DNA of 64,000 nucleotides from Holacanthus passer (taxonomy: Eukaryota; Chordata; Actinopteri; Pomacanthidae): the NCBI GenBank assembly GCA_025331565.1, contig JAFREQ010000120.1, positions 558,001 to 622,000 on the forward strand. The letters are read 5' to 3'. Every line of letters starts with the position of its first letter. Within the stretch, counting starts at the first letter, position 1. Positions 12,368 through 24,200 of this stretch are shown here, in pieces. A program made the translations under genes and the position numbers. The notes beneath the pieces were generated by a model. The model had not been told where the DNA came from, did not search any database, and worked only from the letters and a program-made list of their open reading frames with translations.

Positions 12368-15300
12368 GGGTCCGAGTACCTTGTTTTTGGATTCTCTGTC
12401 AGGTTTTCAGTCTGACCGGCAGATTGGAATTTGCACTGGAGAGCTTCAATGGCAAAGAAGGGGCTCTGATGAAAGTAAAAACATTAAATAGAAATGAAAA
12501 TAGCTCATCTTTTCATTCACTCGTGATCCTGACATGAAATATGCAGCAATTCTGAGCCATATTTGAGCCATGAAGCTCAGCAAACAAACTACATGATCAT
12601 ACACTTAAAATAGTTTTTATAGCTTGCGGCTTTGTGACTTTTAGCAAGCCTAACATTTTGATCTGGCAACAAGTTGCAAGATGCAAAAAATTATTTTTGC
12701 CTCGATGGGGAATAACTTGAAGTTTATGACATTTTCACTGCATTATCCAACTGGAGAGGAAACACATACACAGTTCCCTTAAATATATCAATACAATACA
12801 TTTTTTTCCAACCACCTTTTCACAAGGTTTCATCTCTCTGCATGCACAAATGAAACTCCTCTGCAAAAAGAGGATGGCTTAAAGTGACAACTGTCATATT
12901 ATGCCCCTTTCTAAATCATTCATGCACGCTCATGTCAGGACTGATATTTGACCAGATCTTTGAAGTCAGTGCGATGCTTTCAGGGAGCTGCATGGGACAG
13001 CCGGTCCACCTGGGGGCTGCTGAAGACTGGGGTGGTCTTAAAAATAGGTTTAGTCCATCCTCTTGTTTTAGTGTCTCTGTCAGTGGAAACAGAAAGAGAC
13101 GTGCAGTCGAAAATGTGCTGCGACTGGTCGATTGACAGTCTCCAAAAATAGGACAACTGCAGCCAAACCCGGCGCACACACAGCGGAGCATTAGTGGCTT
13201 TTCTCTGACAACGACAAGAGCAAACTGAGTTGATGGTAAAGATAAGACAGATGGGAATGTGTGTGATGGTTTTGGGGTCAGGGTACTTGAAGCATCTTAT
13301 GAAGAGATGTAAGCTTTTTAGTGAAAACGTCCTCTTTCCTCCCTGAAAAGGTAAATGTTTGGCTCAGGTTCAGGACTCAAGCTCGGAAGCCCGGTATAAC
13401 AAACCCGAGACACAATTCCAACGCTGTCGCTCCCCTGAACAGTCACTGTATCATCCAGACAGTCTTTATAAACAGAACCATGGCATGTTGTCTCTGCTGT
13501 CACGGCCGGGTGTTAAACTCGGCTCTCCTGAAGCGTAAACGGGACGTAAACAAGCTCGGACGCTCGAGGAAAATGCCACTTGTGTCAAGAGTTTTGACAG
13601 TAAACACCAGGGAATGTTTACGCGTGGTTGCTCTGATTTGTTTGTTCACTTTTCGCCAAAGTTCTCTATGGTCGTTGTCTCAGCGGTGGGAATTTGGCAT
13701 CTGTCCCAGAGAACATTTCATCCTGGTCACCTTCGTTCTTTGCACTTCCCCTTCTTCACCTAAAAGCTTTAAAATGGAAGGAGATGTGGCAGCTTGCTGA
13801 TTCAGCAGCCTGGCTTCGGTGCTGGGGTCGGGGTGGTGTGTTAGGTTTGGTGACTGACAGCGTGAAGTGGAGGAATCTGAATGAGACTGAGAGAACACAC
13901 TTCAGCTCAGTGTTTAACTCAAGAATATTTCAAAGTGTCACTCACTTTTATGATGCTTGTAAAACTGAGCTAAACATTGAAACAAACTTTTCCAGTCAAG
14001 TGTGATCTCACTTCTGCCCCAACTCAAGTGTGTCGGAGAGTGTAACTGACCCGACTTTCCAACCAAGTCTGAGTCTGGGAGTTTATTTCATGGCCAGAGA
14101 AACTGTTTGTCTGTTGGATATTCGATTGGCTGACTGGTGTCCGTTACAATCAAATCAAGACACCTCAAGGTTAAAATGTTGAACGTGTTTGGAACATTTC
14201 ACGGATAAACAGGTTCATTGGTTGGTTCATTGTTCGCTGCATCTACAAATGCAAGTTAAAAGCGTAGTGAAGCGAAGCGAAGTGAAAGCCATATATCAGC
14301 AACATCCAGAAACATTACCAAGTTCTCTTTGCCCGAGCTCAGCTGAAATGGACTGAAGCAAAGTGGAAAAGTTTGCTGTCTTCTGATCAGTCCACATTTC
14401 AGATTGTTGTTCAACGTCATATGCTCTGGGCTGAAGAGGAAAAGGACCATCCAGATTGTTACCAGGGAAACGTTTAAAACCCAGCATCTGTGATGGTATG
14501 GGGTGCGTTAGTGTCCGTGGCACGGCGACCTTGCACATCAGTGACGGCACAATTAATGCTGAAAGGTACATACACAAAAATGTGTGGAACATTATGAACT
14601 ACAAAACACAATGGCGACCCCAAACCTTTGAGCAACTGAAGCTATATATCAAGCAAGAATGAGAAAGAATTTCATTTTCAACACTTCAACAATTAGCGTC
14701 CTTAGTTCCCAAACACTTACTAAGTCTGTGTACAGAATAGATCAACATAGTAAAATGGAGCCAGTATGTACAATGAGAATGATGATATTACAAGTAAATT
14801 ATACACATCTATGAAGGCAACCTGATGAAAATGGTCATAGATGCAGTCTGGCTTTATTGAATACTTAAATTAAGATCGACATAACAACATGGTGTCACAA
14901 CGCAAACATTCAGCTCTGGCCAATTCATCCTATTACCATGATCATGAAAGGCCCTCATGACAGACATTAGAAGCACCATAACTACCACACACAATTGAGC
15001 TATACTTCATGTTTCATTAATCCCATGAGCCCCCAAAAACCCCCTCCTGATCAGCAGGTTGAGAAGCTCTGAGTGAGAGAGCATCATTGATGGCTGAACT
15101 CCAGCTCTCATCCCGCAGGGGACCGACTACCAGGAATCAGACCAGCCAGGTCGATGGTTCAATCAATACAAAGCTTCAGTTCTGACTGTTGTCCTCACCC
15201 CCTCCTCACCCCCTCCCCCTGTCCCATTAGGAATACTATGACAAAGGAGAGTACGTCATCCGGGAGGGAGAGGAGGGCAGCACCTTCTACATCATCGCAC

Positions 15301-18300
15301 AGGGAAAGGTAACGTGTCTTCCACACTCCAACAGGTGACATGAACAACACAAACTGGCACATCATTGTAATTTATGTCAGGACCCTCAAACTGCCACTTT
15401 TACTCTTAACTAATTTTAAAATTAATCTGAAACCAAAGACTAACCAAAATGTCCTCACTCCAACTTTGAGTGAAAACCTGTCTCGCAAAAAGACATAAAA
15501 ATGCCTGGTTGTACAAAGAGAGAGACAGATGCTGCAAGAACTTCCTGTTGTTTCTACATTATTCATGACCTCGTTTATTTGTATGTTGCCATAATTACAG
15601 TTTTGGCATAAAGTTAGAATAATAACCAATATCAAAACTGATCATTTTACCAATTTACTAATATCCCGTTCAGATATTTTGTTGATATTTTAATAGTTTG
15701 TTTTGATTGTTTTGTTTTAATTTTATTGTTTGCCAGAAGTGTTAATAACTGTTGGTTATTTCAGTGAAATAGAGTCTCCCGACATTTACCGTCTAATATA
15801 TTACTTTGCACAAAAAAATACTGATTTAACATGACTAAGCATCTATAGCCATGCCAGGGGCCAGTATACAGCCGCATACGGCTCTGTGATGCTAAATGCT
15901 AACACCATTGTGATACACTCACAACAGCTATGCTAACATAATGTTTTCCTTGTTCCCATCTTAGTTTAGAGTGTTAACATGTGAGGTAACATGTTTGCTT
16001 ATTAGAACAAAACACAAAATACAGCTAGGGCTGATGGGAATGTCAATAATTTAAGTAAGGTAGGTTAAGTTAAGTTAAGTTAAGTTAAGGTTAAGGTTAA
16101 GTAAGATATTTGGTCATAAACCAAAGTATTGGATAAAGTAGATTTTTAACCTGATGGTGGTGTTAGAGGAAAGGTCAAGAGGTCACCAAAGTGATTAAAA
16201 TTTATCCTGAGGGGAACATGAATGTGTGTAGCATATTTCATGGCAATCCATATTTTAGTCATTACCACAAATGTGAACATTTGAAATGTGAACACCAGAT
16301 GAAAAGTCAGGGGGTCATTAAAGTCACTGGGATTCATCCTGTGGGAACCATGAATGTCTGTGGAAAAGTTCATGACAGTGTGTCCAATAATTGCTGAGGA
16401 ATTGCAGTCTCAAAGTGATCGACATTGAACAACTGAATTCAAACTGCAAAAAACAGTAATTGTACACTTAAATTAATAAAAACAACTGTAGTCAGGGAGG
16501 AAACATTACTATGTGCAGACTCAACCACATCATGTGCAAATATCCAATACTTACAGGACAATTCAGCTCATTTTTAAATAGGTCTTTCTAAAGAGGTTTC
16601 TGCCATTATTCCCCTCGGTTATGATAAGATGTCACACAGGAGCTGCACTGCAGAGATTTCTGAGACGTTTTCAGAGCCTGGAACAATGAGACTCATTAGG
16701 GCCAGAGACACAAGCCTTAATCCTGTCCTTACAACAGCAAAATAAATCCTCCAGTGCCTCGGATAGACAATACCGTGTGACGTCTCTATTGCACTGATTA
16801 GGATGCTGTTCCAGGCGACAAAGGCTTTTCTCATCAGTCAGCACAAGTGTTGAATGGCTACAGAAATACCACCAGTCTGGGATCCCTTCTGCTTCCACTC
16901 TTCCTCTTTCCCCTTCAATTTGGTTTCCACTCGAGTGTAAGCCAAACTGCATATGACAGTGAATTTAGCAGGTGTGTCATCCTGCAGGTGAATCTGTAAT
17001 TCAGTGGAGAGGAAGTTCCTGGTGGCAGCTTTGAACAGTTAACTCATTGATTCATTGATTCAAGTGCTTCAGATATTTTTTGGGAACTTGGATTAGATGG
17101 ACATTGTTGTACATCTGACCCCATGTTTGAAATCATACTTGAAGGTTATCATAACCAATTTATCAAACCATTTTTCTTCAGTAACAGGCCAGTTTTGGCC
17201 AAGACTCCAACAAAACAAGATGTTGGTGTAACTGTAAGTGAGTCTGGGAGTTGTTGAACTACATTGATAAAGCTCAGATAAAACTATCCTGCTTGATCTG
17301 CTTTTTAAAAATTAAGGCAACTTTTTGAATCCGATTATTATGTGGATCAAGCAAGACTAGTCTTTGTATAAACGGCCAAATTCTTTGTACATAAAAAATA
17401 CATTTGTAAGTAAAGTCAACTTAATTATACCACGTCTCTAGTCATTTTTAAGAGTTTCAAATGTCTATTTTTAATTGAAACCTAAGGTTTTACATTTCCA
17501 TATTGCTTACTTAAATGAGGATCTACTTTTTTCCCAAATGTGCTAGTGTCATGTTAAAGTTACATTTACTCATATTTTGTAGTTAGCAACTGAATATTTC
17601 TTATACTGAAAATCAATTCAAATAGTTCATTATTTACTTTGGTAAAAATTTGTGTCAGCCCCCCCTGCTGGTCAGGGGAATGCAAGTCATGGGGGTTATG
17701 ATACTATGGTGCAGTATTCTGTTGCCACCGTTCTATGTACAAGATAATATGATGAAGAATATATTTGAATATATTTCACCGCTTCAGCTGGCATCTTCAC
17801 GAGGCTCATGGGTACTGAAGTACTTAGTGCTATATTAACAGGATGCACAGAAAAATGATTTCTCAGAAATGAACTTAGAACTTTTCGAAGGAACGGCCAC
17901 AACAAAACCCCACAATATCATGTATTTATCCAGGAGACTGGTGTTCAGTGATATTGCGATTTAAGTAAAACTTCCAAGAGGGAAAAATAATCACTTCTTT
18001 GCCCAATTCACAATCATATTGGAACAGTGTAAATTATGTAAGTACATCTTGTTAAGCAAAAACTATTTTGAACAAATATTTTGAACACATCCTGATTATA
18101 TTCAAAACAAGATATGTTCATGTAAACATACAAATTTTTTTGTGAATATCCCAGATTTAATTAGGCTGCATTTACCTCTGCCCAGATGTATTTTTTTCAG
18201 TGTATGACTCACCCGCCCGTCTGTCTGATAAGTCAGCAACCTGACACCGGGGGAGCGAGGGGAGATGGAGAGGGGCCAGAGCCGTCCACAGGGGACTTTC

Positions 18301-21235
18301 AAAATGCCATTATGAGCCGATGTGAGACAGCAGCTCCTCAGCGCTAAGCTAACCAAACCAGAGAGAGACACATGTTGTTTGGGAGGAAGGGGGCTAATAC
18401 AGGAAATGGCTCTACTACCCCCTGACCAGGGAGGGAAGAAACTCTGAGAGTGGCTGCCACCAGGAAAAACAGGGGAAGTGAAGGTCACTGAGGTCAAACG
18501 GGACACTTAGCTAAAACACACCGTGGCCGTTACGGCTGTGATGTCATTGCGGCATTTTTTGGACGGGATGGTGCCACGAGTGGGATGTTTGACCTCTATC
18601 GGGGTGGGCCACTGGTTTTTAAAGCCTCACAAATGAAGAGGAAGTTTCACAAACAGCCAGGCTGCTGGAGTATCTTTGTTGAACACTGCTCCTCCATAGG
18701 CAGCAGTTTGAGGAAGCCGAACAAACAGAGGCAGCTGATTAAAACCCTCTCACAATGAGCGTGTCTATACTGACAGCATGTCAAGAAAATATAGTGCATC
18801 GGTCACTCACAGCCCGTCATGTTCCAATTACTAGAACTGAATATGCACATTATTTCAATTTCTTTCAATTTTAACCTTTTACAATGCATGTAAAATATTT
18901 GGAGAAGCATCTGTAAAATAGGCTTCAAAGATCCAGCTAACTGTGTGTGTGCAGGTGAAGGTGACCCAGACCACCGAGGCCCACAAGCTGCCACAGATCA
19001 TCAACACGCTGCACAAGGGAGACTACTTTGGAGAGAAAGCACTTATAAGGTAAAAACAAACATCACATACCACCACACATTTCCATTTAACTCTGGATGT
19101 TCCGGTGGACAGAAACACTGTTTTAATAGTCTGTTTTATTTATACTGCCAAAAAACCCAAATTTGTCTCAGCAGGTTTTGGGATACCCTCTATCCCTAAA
19201 CCCTTGATTCAAATAAGGAAAAACTCCACTAAAAGCAGTACTTTTTACTACCTGCTTTCCATATTGAAAATAAAGAGAGGAGGGAGCAGGGCTGAATAAA
19301 CCTACTAAATATGCAGCCTTTCAAAATCTGCAAAATAAGAAATTGTGCAATAAACTGGATTAACATACCTGTAATATGATTACATGTAATCTGTTGTAAC
19401 TGACAGCCTGACATGTCAGTCATTATTATTAAATTCATTTTTTTATGGAAGGTTTTTGAATCTTGTTCCATCATCTTTATTGCCTTGTTTACAGCTGTTC
19501 CGAAAATTTTAAAGGCAAACAAATGTTTCATATGTTCATTTAGAGGAAGCACAGCTGTGATTGTCTTGCAAAGCCTCTTGTGGATGCACTTTAAATACAA
19601 AATACCCTCCTAATCCAAAAATCATTATTATCATCATTATTATATCATTATTATATCATTTACAGTATGTGTGTGACGTACCTCTCTGTGTCTGTTCCAG
19701 CGATGATGTCAGGTCAGCTAATATCATCGCTGAGGAGAACGGGGTGGAGTGCCTCGTCATCGACAGAGAGTGAGTGCTCTGACATTTGAAGTGTAGTTTT
19801 CTGTAGTGCACCGACAAAATAATGGAAGGTTATCAAGTTGCACATTAGATATACAGTTATTAGTACAACCACAACATTTTGGCCTGTTTTTTTTTTCCTT
19901 GCCCACCCATCTGTGTTGTAACTAAATCCAATTTTGACAGAAAAGCTGCCAAAAAATGACAAATATGTTCTGGCAGTTGAGCTGCCGAAACACAATATTA
20001 AAATTTTCATAAAAATTTTAGGCTAAATTATCATGATCAAGCAAACACTTCTGCATTCCGTTCTGAAAAATATGTGAATTCCAGCAAACAGCGACAGTTC
20101 TAGGATGTCCTCCCATTACCACAATAAAATGTGATCTTAGGAAACACACATAATTTTGGTATCTATCAGCTGCTGTCAACAGTGTGTGCAAATCTTTTCT
20201 CTTGCCTCTGTGATGTACTTCATGTGACTTCAGTGAAAGTCGGGGCTATGAAGCCTGTCAGCCAACATTCCAGTGGTTGCACTGTTGACATGCGGTTGTT
20301 GGTTTTCTAGGACATTTGATCAGACGGTGGGCACCTTCAATGAGCTGCAGAAGTACCTCCAAGGCTACGTGGCAACACTTGATCGTGACGACAAGAAGAG
20401 ACATGCCAGGTAGGTGCATTACCGTGGGCTCACGACTCAGGACAGGAAGAGTGAATGAAAAGCTGTGTTGATCATTTGCTTAGAAGAAGACAAGTAAATC
20501 CCAGCAAAACGAAATTTTATAAACTTTTTTCACTGTGAGTCAAAGAATAAACATAATCGCATTTCTCATATTTTGAAATCCATACAGGGTAAGTTAAAAT
20601 TTAGTCTGTGTGTGCCTCCATCCAGGAAGTCTGTGTCGCGCCACCAGAGCCAGCCGCTGTCACCAGACGTCATCCAGCTGAAGGAGATGGTGTCAGTGTT
20701 CCCTCCATCCAGGCCCTTCGACCACCTGGAGGTCATCGCCACTCTCGGGGTCGGCGGCTTTGGACGAGTAGAACTGGTGAGACCTGAATCTACGAACCGT
20801 TACTGAGTATTCATCTAGACTCTAAATAAATGCAATTCTATGCTAATCAATTAAAATACTGAAAAAAGTCATTACCATTTTACATTTTCACTACTTATTA
20901 TTTATTATAGCCTTTAACCCTGGACTTGGAACACCTCTACGTAACAGAGCTTTTATTAAAGGATAGACTCACAATAATTCTAAAAACAACAGTCATGTGT
21001 CCATATTGCAATTTCAATCTAAGCGATGGGGGACAAAAAAGTGCTCCTCATTCTGTGAAAAAATGAATTCCAAAGTTGATCTGAAGTTAATATGAGGCTA
21101 CAGCAGTCTGAGTTTGACAAGTGGGTATCTTCCAAAGTTACAGTATCATTAGTACAAAATTGTCTCTGTGTTGGACAGAGTAACACAGGGACAAATTCAA
21201 ACAAAAAAGTCTCTTGTTAACTTAAAACTTTGATA

Positions 21236-21269
<34 letters not shown>

Positions 21270-24200
21270 TAATGGCCAGTATGAAGAGGAGGACTGATGA
21301 CAGCCAGCAAACCCTGTTTCAACATGTTTTGAAGCCAGACCTGAAAAACTGTGAATCTACCCTTTATTGTTATTGCAGCTGTGCTTTTCCTGCCATGACA
21401 AGCAAAACAGTTTTTGCAACCAAACTCTATCTTGTGACCCCTCACCTGGTTACTTCCACATGCAGGTGAAGGTGCAGGACAAGGACATCACCTTCGCATT
21501 GAAGGTCATCAAGAAGAAGCACGTCGTCGACAACAGGCAGGAAGAGCACATCCACTCGGAGAGGAAGATCCTCGCCGAGGCTCGCTCACCTTTCATCGTC
21601 AAGTCAGTCCTCCCACTTAGCCTCCAAAGCCATTTCCATTTTTTACCCTACACGATGAAGCCCTGCTAGATTAGTCTGGGGAAACAGTGTGGCGCTTATT
21701 AGTTTTTGATGAGATCACAGTTGCGGCCTCGAGCAGATTACTTCTTCTCAACGGGGTAGAGTGGCAGGGGATATTGAGATGTGTGCTACGAAAATGTAGT
21801 TATTTGTTATGAAATATCGCAGCGGCAGCTTTCCTTTGCCTTTTGTAAGATTACGATGATCCAATATCACCGAATGCAGCGAAACAGTTCAGATATTAAA
21901 GCCATTCTTCACCTACTGAAACCCTCCTCCCGCCGAACTCCTCTTCGTACAATTCATGTATTTATTTGACACGTCACATGTTTTAACTATTATCTCTTCA
22001 TATTTCTAATCGGTTTTCAAGACTGATGTAAGGCGATCCATCATTTAAGACTAAGACAGTGTGGTGGAGCGGTTAACATTGGCTCTGCTGTCTCAACTGT
22101 CTTTGAGCGTGATATTGAATGTGTACATGCTCCTGGGTCGCTATTAACGATTTACCCTGAAAACATCACAACAAGGGTCAATTAAAATCACATTACTTCA
22201 CAAATGGAGCTATAATTTTCACAGTGACGTCTTTAAATATGTTGTCGTCCACTGCAGTACAGTGTAAAAATAACAACTGGGGCTGCATTCATTCATTAAA
22301 GCATCCTGCTCACTGATTGTGATCTATTTTGCATCATTAGTCGTCTCCCTGCTGCTGCTGCTTTTTATATGTCATTTATCAGTTTAATATTTAATAGCAG
22401 GAAATTAAGCCTGAGTAATGCTGCATGTTAGCAAATGAAAGCTAATGTGGACTATTTCTGCAAGTGATTATGAAATGTGAATGCTTTCTACTAATTTTAC
22501 AGTGATAATTGAATTAAACAGAAAGAGATTAGAGAAAAACATCCTGCATGAAAATTAAATAATAATTTAAGTGTATAATAAAAAGAGAGCAAATGCGGCT
22601 CCTAAAGGATAGAACAACAGTTCTGTTTACGTGAAACCTTTTGCTTTGAAACTTAACAAGCCTCCTTCGTTCACTCCAGACTGTATCGCACGTTTAAGGA
22701 CAACAAATATGTGTACATGCTGCTGGAGGCCTGTCTGGGTGGAGAGATTTGGAGTCTGCTCAGAGACAGGTAGGAGACACCAACCACCGACTGATCCTGC
22801 TGTTAGATTTTAGAAAACTTGCTGACTTGTTGCCTAAATGATTGTATTATTAGTTACAACCTAATGAGGAAACCAGTCTTGCAATAAGGAATCTCAGGCC
22901 CAGTCATCACAAATCACTGAATAATGGCTGCATTTGTATAATGAGATGAGTGCTGCTGTATCTCTGCCTCCTGAACAGAGTGGGATCTGACACCGCCTGT
23001 CAGGAAAAGCTTAAATTTGGTTTCCTTGTCTTTAGGGGGAGTTTTGATGAGCCCACTGCCAAATTCTGCGTGGGCTGCGTCACAGAAGCTTTTGATTACC
23101 TCCATCGCAAGGGTGTCCTCTACAGAGACCTGAAGCCTGAGAATCTCATGCTGGATACTGAGGGATACATCAAACTGGTGAGAGTGCTGTACATATCATG
23201 GCCTGAAAACATGAAATAACTGCATTCGCAAGGGGATCAAACTCATGAGAGATCGAAATAAAGCCAATAAGCACCTCAGTCTTACTCAGTAAAAATACAG
23301 ATCTCAAAGGCTACTTAAACTTAGTGATCGTTTTTCAATTCATGGTGGTATTTTTCTGGGAAAGCTTAGTCCAAAATTGACTTTTTCGAGTGAACTGATG
23401 CACCCTACCTTGCCAGGTTGATTTTGGTTTTGCCAAGAAGATCAGATGTGGCCAAAAGACCTGGACCTTCTGTGGGACACCAGAGTATGTGGCCCCTGAA
23501 ATCATCCTCAACAAAGGCCACAACTTCAGTGTGGACTTCTGGTCCCTGGGCATCCTGGTGTTTGAGCTCCTTACTGGCAGGTCAGTGCATCTGTGCTTCC
23601 AGTCTGCAGCGTCCTATTATCATCCTTCATCTAGTCATCACTTCAATCTCCTAATGCTGATTTGCAGTAATTGTTGTTTGCCGACTTGGATAGAGCACTG
23701 CTGAAAGGCTTCACTACAAGAGACCTCAGCTAAATCAAAGGCACAAAGGAATTCAATCTCTGCCTCTTCTTCCTCCACTCCACAGTCCTCCATTCTCAGG
23801 GAGTGACCAGATGATGACGTACACTTTCATCTTGAAAGGCATTGAGAAGATGGACTTCCCCAAGAAGATCACCAAGAGACCTGAAGACCTCATTCGCAAG
23901 CTATGCAGGTGATGGATCAAGAAAATCTTTCAATCCAGCATTTTTACTATGTTTACTTGGCCACCAGTTTTCTCAGAGCAGAGAGCAGTTTAGGTACCTG
24001 AGATGGGTAATCCAGTCAAAATATGCTCAACTTTTAAGTGTTAAGTTCAACTGAAACCTAGACATGCGACTAAATCAAGAGGAGGTAGAGTCTTGAAATG
24101 TCTAAGCATTTTGAATTAACCTGAACAAAATGGCAAACATAAACATTAATGCTCAGTGTTTGAACAAAGCAAGCATTACTGCAGAGAAAAAGAAAGTTTT

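Larger units (their letters stand above)
11530..15230. other. prkg2 intron
   Basis: Large intron holding a complex, moderately GC-rich block (11600-11870) that may be a conserved non-coding element, a (TG)n microsatellite and a Tc1/mariner-like transposase relic. Several overlapping open frames at 12884-14005 are short, lie on both strands and resemble nothing known. Confidence 0.6.
15309..18954. other. prkg2 intron
   Basis: Holds a TTAAG pentamer repeat (16061-16106), a repeat with two related units (16150-16400), a complex block at 16600-16880, a CTCF-like word near 17656 and a GC-rich block at 18200-18530. No protein match in any frame. Confidence 0.55.

Noticed and set aside
12247..12537. 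Open frame with a long Cys-Val run
   Set aside because: Produced by translation of the (TG)n microsatellite.
13321..14005. Overlapping open frames of 103-159 codons in a prkg2 intron
   Set aside because: Present in several frames and both strands with no similarity; not coding.
18102..18506. 134-codon minus-strand open frame in a prkg2 intron
   Set aside because: Low-complexity Ser/Pro/Leu composition typical of a chance frame in GC-rich DNA; no match.
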